Below are positions 28,101 through 35,144 of a DNA stretch of 64,000 nucleotides, in pieces. Source of the DNA: Acetobacteraceae bacterium (lineage in GTDB: Bacteria; Pseudomonadota; Alphaproteobacteria; Acetobacterales; Acetobacteraceae); NCBI GenBank assembly GCA_004843165.1, contig CP039459.1:1358501-1422500 (forward strand), read 5' to 3'. Below the pieces are notes generated by a model, which saw only the letters and a program-made list of their open reading frames with translations, did no database searches and was not told the DNA's origin. Position numbers and translations under genes: made by a program. Positions within the stretch are counted from its first letter, which is position 1. Each line of letters begins with the position of its first letter.

Positions 28101-28438
28101 GAGATGTCGGCGCTGCTACCTGCGGCGACTTTAACGTAACCATTACCGTTCCCTGCGGGTTTCCCAGCATCCCCAACAGTTAAGGAAGAACCATCCACAT
28201 TGAGTGGATCTTGAGTGGTAACATCAATATGGGATATTGTGCGTGTATCGGCTTCTTTCATTTCAGCGATGGGGATGGGGCGTGCTTTAGCCCATACACT
28301 ATCAGTGAGTGATAAGATTGAAAAAGTGAGCGCTGATAAAATAAAACGTTTTTGCCAAAAAAGTTTATAATGCGATTCTTTCTGAGTGAGGAGATTTGAG
28401 TTGCAACTTTGTTTATGAGTGAAATGAGCCATGCACAA
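22151..28438 (-). CDS. Giant autotransporter with six tandem 231-residue passenger repeats
   Basis: A type Va autotransporter of 2095 residues. TTG at 28438 lies 6 bases after AGGAGG; ATG at 28432 (MAHFTHKQ) is the alternative start. Residues 1-52 are a long signal peptide with a charged, polar extension before the hydrophobic core (RFILSALTFSILSL) and a site near SVWAKA. Residues about 78-1505 are six full 231-residue units plus 41 residues of a seventh, all Gly/Thr/Asn-rich with beta-helix style motifs (GVIVGYSG, GRVTVGNN, DSVYLGGGGGTGTL). A linker (about 1506-1795) contains GTLTVNGNT and ITDLGS, typical of the passenger's C-terminal folding region. The last 300 residues are the outer-membrane barrel, ending in a terminal Phe (LSAKIAF). 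Likely a surface adhesin or biofilm protein. Confidence 0.93.
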   Translation of the reverse strand: MCMAHFTHKQSCNSNLLTQKESHYKLFWQKRFILSALTFSILSLTDSVWAKARPIPIAEMKEADTRTISHIDVTTQDPLNVDGSSLTVGDAGKPAGNGNGYVKVAAGSSADISNGGTLTIQANPSIDSNGQITGYPTLQIGTTQGTGTASVNVNHGTINVDKGQIQVGDLAGATNDPNATGGGPATLTATDSTINGGLTIGEGGNSSATATLTNTTYNDQGNGVIVGYSGTQNSLTQNGGTSTIAGRVTVGNNAGSVGNLTFDHGAQATIGDGLIAGYGKGSTGNVKIDNGSKVAADSVYLGGGGGTGTLNVDGSSLTVGDAGKPAGNGNGYVKVAAGSSADISNGGTLTIQANPSIDSNGQITGYPTLQIGTTQGTGTASVNVNHGTINVDKGQIQVGDLAGATNDPNATGGGPATLTATDSTINGGLTIGEGGNSSATATLTNTTYNDQGNGVIVGYSGTQNSLTQNGGTSTIAGRVTVGNNAGSVGNLTFDHGAQATIGDGLIAGYGKGSTGNVKIDNGSKVAADSVYLGGGGGTGTLNVDGSSLTVGDAGKPAGNGNGYVKVAAGSSADISNGGTLTIQANPSIDSNGQITGYPTLQIGTTQGTGTASVNVNHGTINVDKGQIQVGDLAGATNDPNATGGGPATLTATDSTINGGLTIGEGGNSSATATLTNTTYNDQGNGVIVGYSGTQNSLTQNGGTSTIAGRVTVGNNAGSVGNLTFDHGAQATIGDGLIAGYGKGSTGNVKIDNGSKVAADSVYLGGGGGTGTLNVDGSSLTVGDAGKPAGNGNGYVKVAAGSSADISNGGTLTIQANPSIDSNGQITGYPTLQIGTTQGTGTASVNVNHGTINVDKGQIQVGDLAGATNDPNATGGGPATLTATDSTINGGLTIGEGGNSSATATLTNTTYNDQGNGVIVGYSGTQNSLTQNGGTSTIAGRVTVGNNAGSVGNLTFDHGAQATIGDGLIAGYGKGSTGNVKIDNGSKVAADSVYLGGGGGTGTLNVDGSSLTVGDAGKPAGNGNGYVKVAAGSSADISNGGTLTIQANPSIDSNGQITGYPTLQIGTTQGTGTASVNVNHGTINVDKGQIQVGDLAGATNDPNATGGGPATLTATDSTINGGLTIGEGGNSSATATLTNTTYNDQGNGVIVGYSGTQNSLTQNGGTSTIAGRVTVGNNAGSVGNLTFDHGAQATIGDGLIAGYGKGSTGNVKIDNGSKVAADSVYLGGGGGTGTLNVDGSSLTVGDAGKPAGNGNGYVKVAAGSSADISNGGTLTIQANPSIDSNGQITGYPTLQIGTTQGTGTASVNVNHGTINVDKGQIQVGDLAGATNDPNATGGGPATLTATDSTINGGLTIGEGGNSSATATLTNTTYNDQGNGVIVGYSGTQNSLTQNGGTSTIAGRVTVGNNAGSVGNLTFDHGAQATIGDGLIAGYGKGSTGNVKIDNGSKVAADSVYLGGGGGTGTLNVDGSSLTVGDAGKPAGNGNGYVKVAAGSSADISNGGTLTLLSQNEYHLSSSNTALPSKMSAALSPPSGTINVSGTSNAESTLAGIGIIDGNVNIRDHGAINAGFGTGTLTVNGNTTMTSDSKLITDLGSRPEVTNLYDSGTFTFQNGTSLVANVAKGAELQVNQAYDLIHADGGLVRGDNGKAKFSYDENGVIGASGANGYGVLTTTGLEYSKDDVKITLQFDAAKGLGWGGDRNQTGTAQRLSPSVDNPNSPLHGIASILAGSDNEQRLYNLTQMDGEIASDMRTGNINNNFWVRDSVNNRLDCLEDTFRQIGDGKATNSNVCGVTGKKVNVWGNMYGGLGGQNGHSGWDYAAKTRDNEAGFIWGVDGEIGSEGYAEDRWHVGMMMGYGSVMESASGVSSSGESNNANIGMYFGKQVRFDNQNFFTFHGQFGYTWNIMSWHRSVDLQGAAAQYNQSLHANELGGTAHINAEIAYKHVFNLWGTPLELAPTGSITYLNYEQGSYHETGGNLALHGAATNTNLGYGFMGAKIATNFNIGNVVITPHGKFGYRRSFGANQSYTHTGFEALGGGTDGLSIVGVPVVQDQALTELGFDVHPTEYLSFGANYVGLYGGHSQTMSGGQLSAKIAF
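23926..28206 (-). repeat. 693-bp tandem repeat, 6 full copies plus 123-bp partial
   Basis: The block repeats every 693 bp; anchor TTAAAGTTCCGCC occurs at 23926, 24619, 25312, 26005, 26698, 27391 and 28084. Each unit encodes 231 residues in frame. By eye the copies are identical except for two silent sites: A instead of G at 28183 and 26797, and C instead of T at 28196. The N-terminal partial copy breaks off after 28206 into unrelated sequence (GATCTTGAG), and the C-terminal copy changes just below 23926. Confidence 0.95.
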
Positions 28439-28734
28439 CGTAAACCTCCTTTTAATTTATAATTTAAGGTCCCGCTGTTGAGCTAAAGCTCAAAAAAAGC
28501 GTGTAATTAAGACCGTATTGTATGTAATTTAGTTGTCGGAAAGATCCCTTATTGAGTACATGCTTAATGTTAAAAGGAAAGGATTTCAAGTAATTTTTAT
28601 TAAAAATAAATTGCTCTATCGAATTCTTTAACGGAAATACAAGAATTTTTAATGGAAAATAGAGATAAAAAAATTGCCTCTTTATTAAATATAAAGAGGC
28701 AAAAAATCATTTATTACTTAGTCTGTATTATTTA
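28439..28734. other. Intergenic region upstream of the autotransporter
   Basis: About 300 bp, strongly AT-rich. It holds the autotransporter's Shine-Dalgarno (AAGGAGG on the minus strand) at its left end and the etfA terminator at its right. No small ORF with a ribosome site was found. The autotransporter promoter should lie here, but no clear -35/-10 pair stands out. Confidence 0.5.
28667..28706 (-). terminator. Terminator after etfA
   Basis: Perfect 12-bp stem TTGCCTCTTTAT (28674-28685) / ATAAAGAGGCAA (28691-28702), with A7 to the left and A6 to the right, giving a U-tract on the minus strand. It ends the etf transcript before the autotransporter promoter region. Confidence 0.9.
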
Positions 28735-29664
28735 TTATTTTGAAAGTTTTTGTAATTCTGCCGTTAAAATGGGGAGAATTTCAAAAAGATCGCCTTCGAT
28801 TCCATAGTCCGCATAGCTAAAGATAGGAGCTTGGGGATCTAGATTGATCGCAAAGATAATTTTGCTGTCTTTAATCCCTGCTAAATGTTGTGGAGCACCG
28901 GAAAGGCCTACGGCAAGATAAAGGTTAGGGGCAACAATTTTACCTGTTTGTCCGACTTGTAACTCGTTTGGCGCAAAATCAGAATCGACAGCGGCACGAG
29001 AGGCACCAATCCCTGCATTAAGAATTTCTGCTAAAGGATCTAGCAGCTCGTTAAAGGCGGCAGCACTTTTGAAGCCTTTTCCGCCGGAAACAATAATTTT
29101 AGCGGTTTCAAGATCTCTTTTTGCATTACTTGCTGTCTCTTTTCCGAGAAATTGAACGGGATAGGCTGTGATATTTTCGTTTGAAAGTGTGATGATTTCG
29201 GCGTGCGTGCCTGTTTGTTCTGACGGTTCAAAAGAGGCGGCACGAATAAGAAGAATTTTTGTCTTGTCTTTGCTCTGCACTTTGGCAAGTGCGGCCCCGG
29301 CATAGACGGGGCGAACAAATGTATCGGCAGAGAGAATGTCAGTAACTTCTGTAATTGGCTGGACATCTAACAAACCAGCAAGGCGAGGTAGAATGTTTTT
29401 TGCCTCTGAGGTGCCTGCTGCAAGAATATGGGTGTAATCTTGGGAGATTTTTTTTAAAATTTCCGCTGAAGAGCCTTCTAAGATGTCTTGAGGAAGAAGA
29501 TAGACTTTCCCAATGCCAAAAAGGTTTTTAGCCGCTTCTTCCGGCATATCGCTGAGGAGAACGGCATCGATCTCTCCGCCTAATTTTTTTGCCGCCGTTA
29601 AAGCAGACAAAGAGGCAGGGAGGATTTTTTGATTTTCAGTTTGAATAAGAACAAGAGATTTCAT
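28735..29664 (-). CDS. etfA: Electron transfer flavoprotein, alpha subunit
   Basis: A 309-residue FAD-binding subunit of ETF, the soluble carrier taking electrons from acyl-CoA and related dehydrogenases. The C-terminal FAD domain is marked by VSGGKGFKSAAAFNELLDPLA, GASRAAVDSDFAPNELQVGQTGK split around it, YLAVGLSGAPQHLAG and IFAINLDPQAPIF. The start overlaps the etfB stop by 4 bp. With etfB and ETF-QO it forms one minus-strand group. Confidence 0.95.
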   Translation of the reverse strand: MKSLVLIQTENQKILPASLSALTAAKKLGGEIDAVLLSDMPEEAAKNLFGIGKVYLLPQDILEGSSAEILKKISQDYTHILAAGTSEAKNILPRLAGLLDVQPITEVTDILSADTFVRPVYAGAALAKVQSKDKTKILLIRAASFEPSEQTGTHAEIITLSNENITAYPVQFLGKETASNAKRDLETAKIIVSGGKGFKSAAAFNELLDPLAEILNAGIGASRAAVDSDFAPNELQVGQTGKIVAPNLYLAVGLSGAPQHLAGIKDSKIIFAINLDPQAPIFSYADYGIEGDLFEILPILTAELQKLSK

Positions 29665-30434
29665 TGGAATTTCTGCTTCATTTCATGAATTTTTTCGGCC
29701 AATTCTTTTACGCTCTGGAGCTTGACCATTTCAGGACGTTTCGGAAGATCATTGATCTCAAGAATTTCAAGTCTTGGTGTCAAATCATTTGCGTTTAAAC
29801 CAAGTTCCTCTGCGGTTATCGCTGTGATTGGTTTTTTACGTGCCTTCATAATATTTGGCAGAGAGGCATAGCGTGGCTCGTTTAAACGCAGGTCAGCTGT
29901 GATAACCGCAGGAAGAGTGAGAGAGATTTTCTCAATTCCTTTGTCACTTTCTTTCGAAACCTCAGCCCTGTCGCCTTTGATTTCTATTTCACTGGCAAAG
30001 CAGGCTTGTGGCCAGTTGAGTTTTGCGGCCAAAATCTGACTTGTTGCATTGAAATCATCATCAATGGCTTGCTTGCCCATAAGAACCAGAGAAATCTCTT
30101 CTTTTTGCACAATTTTGTGCAGAATTTTTGCAATCGCTAAAGGTTCTAGATTTTTAAGGCCGTCATTTTCTGTTTTGAAATGGATTGCCCGATCTGCCCC
30201 CATAGCAAGACCTGTCCGGAGAACATCCTGTGCTTTCTGGGAGCCAATGGAGATAATAATAATTTCAGAAGCTTGTTGCTTTTCTTTGAGGCGCAAGGCT
30301 TCTTCGAGAGCGATCTCATCAAAAGGATTAGGGGAATGTTTTAAATTATCCGTTTCCATTTTGCTGTTATCAGCGGCAATAAGAGGTTTGATATTGGGAT
30401 CAACCACCCGTTTAAACGGGACAAGGATTTTCAT
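29661..30434 (-). CDS. etfB: Electron transfer flavoprotein, beta subunit
   Basis: About 257 residues from ATG 30434 (MKILVPFKRVVDPN), the normal family start; the frame is open four codons further upstream, without a better ribosome site. The adenine-nucleotide fold region includes EIALEEALRLKEK, MGADRAIHFK and LVLMGKQAIDDD. EtfB binds AMP and docks partner dehydrogenases. It is translationally coupled to etfA and follows ETF-QO across about 130 bp containing a hairpin. Confidence 0.95.
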   Translation of the reverse strand: MKILVPFKRVVDPNIKPLIAADNSKMETDNLKHSPNPFDEIALEEALRLKEKQQASEIIIISIGSQKAQDVLRTGLAMGADRAIHFKTENDGLKNLEPLAIAKILHKIVQKEEISLVLMGKQAIDDDFNATSQILAAKLNWPQACFASEIEIKGDRAEVSKESDKGIEKISLTLPAVITADLRLNEPRYASLPNIMKARKKPITAITAEELGLNANDLTPRLEILEINDLPKRPEMVKLQSVKELAEKIHEMKQKFQ

Positions 30435-30530
30435 AACACAATCCATTTATGGGAAATTAAAAGAAAAATACGCCCTAAGATATAATCTTTTAGATAAAAA
30501 TTTTGTAGGGTCGTTGCTGCGAAGATGAAA

Positions 30531-30559
30531 AATAAGAGGAAAGAGAATTTCCCCTTATT
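30531..30559 (-). terminator. Hairpin after ETF-QO gene
   Basis: AATAAGAGGAAA (30531-30542) pairs with TTTCCCCTTATT (30548-30559) with one mismatch. On the minus strand it is followed by TTTTTC. It may give partial termination between ETF-QO and etfBA. Confidence 0.6.
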
Positions 30560-30564
30560 ATTTC

Positions 30565-32214
30565 TTACATACCGGGGCCGTAATTCGGGCCGCTTCCGCC
30601 CTCCGGCGGCACCCATTCCAATTCTTGGCGTGTATCTTTAATCACGCAGCTTTTGCAGTGGAGACAATTTTGCGGCGAAACCTTTAAAATATGGCGTCCG
30701 AACTTTGTCGGGCTTGGTTCTGTTTCATAGACACCCGCAGGACAAAAGCGTGTTTCAGGTGCTTTGAAACGATCCCAGTTCATTTCTTCCCAAGTAGCCG
30801 TGGTTCCGATTTTTAAATGATCGGGCTGGTTATCATCATGGGTGATATTGGCCAAAAAGACGGAAGAGGGGCGGTCAAAAGTTAATTGATTATCCGGTTT
30901 TGGATAGTCAATTTCGGGCATTTCATCTGCATTGCGGAGGGATTGACTGTCCGAACGGTGATGTCTTAGCGTCCAAGGAAGTTTTCCACGAAAAATTGTC
31001 TCATCTAAAAAAACATAAGGTGCGGCAAGAATGGTGCCTAAACGGGCAAAAGCAGGGCGAATATTTCGTGCTTTATAGAGTTCTTTGCCAAGCCATGAAT
31101 CTTTAAAGCGCTTTTCAAAAGAGCTGGCTTCTGCTTCGTTGTTTTTGAAGGCTTCCAAAATGGCTTCAGCGCCAAGCATTCCTGATTTCATTGCTGTATG
31201 AATGCCTTTAAGTCTTGGTACATTCAAAAATCCAGCAGAATCGCCAATAAGAATACCGCCGGGGAAAGAAAGTTTTGGCAGGGCTTGCCAGCCGCCCTCA
31301 GAGAGTGCTCTTGCCCCATAGCCAATGCGTCTGCCGCCTTCGAAATGTTTTGCAAAAGCAGGATGCTTTTTCAGGCGCTGCATTTCCTCAAAAGGAGAAA
31401 GCCAAGGATTTTCATAGTCCAGCGCAACAACAAAACCGTAAGAAACAAGATTTTTTCCATAATGGTAGAGGAAACCCCCGCCATAGGTTTTGTTATCTAA
31501 AGGCCAGCCGAAACTATGCTGGATGAAGCCTGGACGATGTTTTTCTGCTGGGATTTCCCAGACTTCTTTAATGCCAAGGCCATAGGTTTGCGGATCACTT
31601 TCAGCCGAGAGGTTGAAAAGGCATCTTGCGTGATGGGTTAAGGAGCCACGGACCCCTTCTGCAAGAATTGTTTGCCTCGCCCGAAGGAGCATTCCCGGCA
31701 TAAAGTCAGCTTTTTCCTCGCCCTCACGGTTTAGTCCCATATCTCCTGTAATAATGCCGATTACTTTATTATCTTCGGTCGCCAATTTTGAGCCTGCAAA
31801 GCCCGGATAGATCTCAACGCCAAGCTCTTCGGCAATGGCTGCAAGTTTTTTGCAAAACTCAGAGAGTGAGAGGGCGAAATTTCCATGATTATTTTTACTT
31901 GGCAATAAAAGGGAAACAAAAGGGATGGAAAATTTCTTTTTGTGCGTCAGGAAAAAGAGCTTTTCTGTACGCACAGGGGTTGTAAGGCCTAATTCCTCTA
32001 AAGAATGGTCAGGCAAAAGCTCTTTGACGGCACGAGGATCCATCAAAGCACCGGAGACGATATGCCCGCCAATTTCGGAACTTTTTTCAATAAGGCAGAC
32101 AGAAAGGGAAGGATCAGTCTTTTTTAAAGCAATTGCAGCGGAAAGACCGGCAGGGCCTGCCCCAGCAATGAGGACATCGAAGGCCATTTCTTCCCGTTCG
32201 ATAGGCTCTGACAT
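30565..32214 (-). CDS. Electron transfer flavoprotein-ubiquinone oxidoreductase
   Basis: About 549 residues from ATG 32214, which has AGGAGA 7 bases upstream; an in-frame ATG at 32241 with AAAGG is also usable. The enzyme sits on the inner membrane and passes electrons from ETF to ubiquinone. The FAD dinucleotide motif is AGAGPAGLSAAIAL near the start, HSFGWPLDNKTYGG and GGWQALPKL lie mid-protein, and the C-terminal [4Fe-4S] ferredoxin-like part contains NCLHCKSC. It ends in the usual PPEGGSGPNYGPGM block. Paired with etfBA downstream. Confidence 0.95.
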   Translation of the reverse strand: MSEPIEREEMAFDVLIAGAGPAGLSAAIALKKTDPSLSVCLIEKSSEIGGHIVSGALMDPRAVKELLPDHSLEELGLTTPVRTEKLFFLTHKKKFSIPFVSLLLPSKNNHGNFALSLSEFCKKLAAIAEELGVEIYPGFAGSKLATEDNKVIGIITGDMGLNREGEEKADFMPGMLLRARQTILAEGVRGSLTHHARCLFNLSAESDPQTYGLGIKEVWEIPAEKHRPGFIQHSFGWPLDNKTYGGGFLYHYGKNLVSYGFVVALDYENPWLSPFEEMQRLKKHPAFAKHFEGGRRIGYGARALSEGGWQALPKLSFPGGILIGDSAGFLNVPRLKGIHTAMKSGMLGAEAILEAFKNNEAEASSFEKRFKDSWLGKELYKARNIRPAFARLGTILAAPYVFLDETIFRGKLPWTLRHHRSDSQSLRNADEMPEIDYPKPDNQLTFDRPSSVFLANITHDDNQPDHLKIGTTATWEEMNWDRFKAPETRFCPAGVYETEPSPTKFGRHILKVSPQNCLHCKSCVIKDTRQELEWVPPEGGSGPNYGPGM

Positions 32215-32260
32215 AACGCTTTCTCCTAATGTTTCTGTCATTTTATACCTTTTGCAAAGA

Positions 32261-33019
32261 CTAGTCTTCCGCTTTGATTGGCAAACCTTTATTTTCAAAT
32301 TCCCAATAAAGACAATCCCTTCCTTCACGGAAAGCTTTCGCTTCATAGCGGGTCGGAGACCAACCTGCTGGTCTTGTCGTAGCCGGTTCAAAAACTTTAA
32401 AAAGATTTTGGTGATCCATTACTTCCCGTACCCACTCTTGATAAACAGGATGATCGGTGGCAACACGCCACTTCCCGCCGGGTTTAATGACACGTGCAAG
32501 CTTTTTGAGATTGTCTGGATGCACAAAACGGCGTTTGGCATGACGTTTTTTAGGCCAAGGATCTGGAAAAAAGAGGCAGGCCCCATCTAAAGAAGCTGTT
32601 GGCAGGGCATCTAAAAGGACACGAGCATCTTTCGCCCAAAGGCGCACAGGTGCCATTTCCCCCTTTTCTTTTTCCTCTTCGACAAGGCGTCCGAGAAGAG
32701 AGCAGATGCCATTTTCAAAGAATTCGGAAGCGATATAGCGTTTTTCGCCACGTTCCATTTCTTTGGAAATATGTTCGCCACTTCCAAAACCGATTTCAAG
32801 CCATAGCGGCATAGAGGCCGTTGTTTCCGGGAAATCACGCAGCGGATTTTCTGGATGTTCGAGACTGAAGCGGGGAAGCTCCTGCGTGAGAAGCTCCTCT
32901 TGCCGTTGGCGTAAAGGATGCCCAAGGCGTCGCCCATAAAGGCGTGTCGGCTGTGCCTTTAGCTCTGAAAGTTCTCCTCCGCTTTTCGCAGAGGAGAGAT
33001 CAATAACTTTATCGTTCAT
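32261..33019 (-). CDS. trmB: tRNA (guanine-N7-)-methyltransferase
   Basis: About 252 residues from ATG 33019 (a TTG three codons earlier is possible). TrmB methylates G46 of tRNA using SAM. The SAM loop is LEIGFGSGEH, and the family signature FFPDPWPKKRHAKRR and the later ATDHPVYQEW are intact. It follows metK, the SAM-producing enzyme, by 23 bp on the same strand, an arrangement common in alphaproteobacteria. Confidence 0.95.
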   Translation of the reverse strand: MNDKVIDLSSAKSGGELSELKAQPTRLYGRRLGHPLRQRQEELLTQELPRFSLEHPENPLRDFPETTASMPLWLEIGFGSGEHISKEMERGEKRYIASEFFENGICSLLGRLVEEEKEKGEMAPVRLWAKDARVLLDALPTASLDGACLFFPDPWPKKRHAKRRFVHPDNLKKLARVIKPGGKWRVATDHPVYQEWVREVMDHQNLFKVFEPATTRPAGWSPTRYEAKAFREGRDCLYWEFENKGLPIKAED

Positions 33020-33042
33020 AATACGCAATGACTTAAACGGAA

Positions 33043-34221
33043 TTAGCGGTTAAGCGCTGTCTTGAGCGCAGGCACTAAATCTGTACGTTCCCATGTAAAA
33101 GTGTCTAAAGCCGCATCGGGTTCACGTCCAAAATGCCCATAAGCAGAGGTTGGAACGTAAATTGGACGATTGAGGCGGAGATGCTCACGAATACCTCTTG
33201 GAGAGAGATCCATGACCTGATTAAGAATGCGCGCAAGCTTATCCTCGTCTACATCTTTACCTGTGCCGTCCATGTCAACATAAATGGACAAAGGACGAGC
33301 AACGCCAATGGCATAGCTCAGCTGGATGGTGCAACGTTCAGATAGACCTGCCGCAACAACATTTTTGGCAAGGTAACGGGCCGCATAGGCAGCAGAACGG
33401 TCAACCTTGGTCGGGTCTTTGCCTGAGAAGGCACCACCGCCGTGTGGTGCCGCACCGCCGTAAGTGTCCACGATAATTTTACGCCCGGTTACCCCGGCAT
33501 CGCCATCAGGGCCACCGATTTCAAAAATCCCTGTTGGATTGACGAAAAGTTTATCGTCATGAAGTTTCCAATCAGAGGGTAACACTTTGGTGATCGTTTG
33601 AGAGACAAGATTGCGAATATCTTCCTGTTTGACATTCTGCCCGTGCTGGGTGGAGACAACAATGGAATCTATGTCGACAGGCTTGCCATTCTCATAGCGC
33701 AAAGTCACTTGGCTTTTTGCATCCGGCTCAAGAATGCTCGAAGGGTTTTCACGACGTAAACGACGCAATTCATGGAGCAGGTTATGGGCATAGTAAAGCG
33801 GGGCAGGCATAAGGGATGGGGTTTCACTGCTGGCATAGCCAAACATGATCCCTTGATCTCCGGCACCCTCTTCTTTTTCAGCAGAGGCATCAACACCCTG
33901 TGCGATATGGGCAGATTGTGCATGTAAGTGGGAGGTGATTTCAGCATTCTTCCAAGAAAAACCTTCTTGGTCATAGCCAATATCTTTAATGGCCTCACGG
34001 ATGAGATCTGGTAATGCCTTTGCGACTGCTTCCGGCCCTCTGATTTCACCGGCTAAAACAACACGGTTGGTTGTTACCAATGTTTCACAAGCGACCCGTG
34101 CTTCAGGATCTTGGGCTAGGTAAGCATCTAAAACTGTATCAGAAATACGATCCGCCACTTTGTCAGGATGACCTTCGGAGACGGACTCGGATGTAAAATA
34201 AAAATTGCCGTTATTGCGCAC
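33043..34221 (-). CDS. metK: S-adenosylmethionine synthetase
   Basis: A 392-residue MetK, making SAM from methionine and ATP. Marks: [14 protein letters not shown] with the catalytic His, [17 protein letters not shown], [12 protein letters not shown], and the P-loop-like [16 protein letters not shown]. The start is GTG at 34221, within a hairpin-forming leader. It sits 155 bp after dapB and precedes trmB, and regulation through the leader is plausible. Confidence 0.96.
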   Translation of the reverse strand: MRNNGNFYFTSESVSEGHPDKVADRISDTVLDAYLAQDPEARVACETLVTTNRVVLAGEIRGPEAVAKALPDLIREAIKDIGYDQEGFSWKNAEITSHLHAQSAHIAQGVDASAEKEEGAGDQGIMFGYASSETPSLMPAPLYYAHNLLHELRRLRRENPSSILEPDAKSQVTLRYENGKPVDIDSIVVSTQHGQNVKQEDIRNLVSQTITKVLPSDWKLHDDKLFVNPTGIFEIGGPDGDAGVTGRKIIVDTYGGAAPHGGGAFSGKDPTKVDRSAAYAARYLAKNVVAAGLSERCTIQLSYAIGVARPLSIYVDMDGTGKDVDEDKLARILNQVMDLSPRGIREHLRLNRPIYVPTSAYGHFGREPDAALDTFTWERTDLVPALKTALNR

Positions 34222-34306
34222 TCAGGGACCTCTCAGGGAATGAGTGGGTTGCAGCTCCCTCATAACCCTGTTCTTAAAAGGTTAGAGGACGCGCCTAAAA
34301 ATTTAG
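34219..34306 (-). promoter_or_regulatory. Structured metK leader (possible cis-acting RNA)
   Basis: Three inverted repeats are packed before and over the metK start. CGCCTAAA / TTTAGGCG (34289-34306) comes first in the transcript. GGGTT / AACCC (34246-34250 with 34264-34268) follows. CACTCA / TGAGTG (34219-34224 with 34241-34246) has a 3' arm that contains the GTG start codon, while GAGAGG, the likely ribosome site, is in its loop. The last two stems share a base and so would compete. Text such as GAGGGAGCTGCAACCC faintly recalls SAH-riboswitch cores, but I cannot match it to any known SAM or SAH class. Confidence 0.4.
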
Positions 34307-34376
34307 GCGACCAAGGCCGATACTAAATTTGAATATAGACAAGGCTTAGGACGCTCATCCTCTCTCGTCAACTTTT

Positions 34377-35141
34377 TTATGTGTCAACAATATCTTCCAT
34401 GCCATAAATCCGACATGGAGAAGGTTTTTTCTCTCCAATCCATAAAGCCGCTTTGAGTGCACCAGCCGCAAAGAGATTTCCGTTAAAAGCACGGTGGGAA
34501 AGTGAAATTTCCTCTGCTTTTCCGATAAAGCGAAGCGTATGCTCGCCTGTCACACCACCGCCTCGAATAGAAGAAAAACCGATTTCACCTTTAGGGCGGA
34601 TATCATGGCGTAATTGGTTTTGCGGTGCTTTAAAGATGATCTTTCTTCCTTTTGCAACGGCTTTGCCAATGGTAAGCGCCGTTCCTGAAGGGGCATCCGC
34701 TTTTTGATTATGATGGGTTTCAATAATTTCGGCATCATAATCAGATAATTCTTTGGCCAGCATTTCAGCGGCTTTAAAGAAAATCGTCAGAGCAGGGGAG
34801 AAATTTGCAGCTTGCAGGACAGGAATTTTCAGTGCCGTATTTTCTAAAATTTGTTGTTGTTCGGCATTGAGACCCGTCACACCATTTACCCAGGCGACAT
34901 TTGCTGCTTGAAAAGCTTTGGCATGATTTTTCGTAAGGCTTGCATGGCTGACATCTAAAATAACGTCGCACTGCACAGCCAGATCGGCAACCTCTGCATA
35001 GAGGCCATTCTTTGGATCATTGTGGCGAGAAGTTCCCCCTTTTAAAATAAAGCGGGAATCTTCTTGAGCCAGCGTTTTGCAAAGTTTTCCAAGGCGTCCG
35101 GTAATGCCTGCAATTCCTAAATTCAAAACGGCTTGCACCAT
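34377..35141 (-). CDS. dapB: 4-hydroxy-tetrahydrodipicolinate reductase
   Basis: A 254-residue reductase of lysine/diaminopimelate synthesis. The NAD(P) loop is GIAGITGRLGK, and the substrate-binding and catalytic block ETHHNQKADAPSGTA is intact, as is IGFSSIRGGGVTGEHT. It starts 3 bp after the dnaJ remnant's stop on the same strand, so it is probably co-transcribed with dnaJ. dapF is elsewhere in the window (56590-57465). Confidence 0.95.
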   Translation of the reverse strand: MVQAVLNLGIAGITGRLGKLCKTLAQEDSRFILKGGTSRHNDPKNGLYAEVADLAVQCDVILDVSHASLTKNHAKAFQAANVAWVNGVTGLNAEQQQILENTALKIPVLQAANFSPALTIFFKAAEMLAKELSDYDAEIIETHHNQKADAPSGTALTIGKAVAKGRKIIFKAPQNQLRHDIRPKGEIGFSSIRGGGVTGEHTLRFIGKAEEISLSHRAFNGNLFAAGALKAALWIGEKKPSPCRIYGMEDIVDT

Positions 35142-35144
35142 GAT

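Noticed and set aside
23926..28206. Regular direct repeats suggesting a CRISPR array
   Set aside because: Units are 693 bp, wholly coding and have no short spacer structure.
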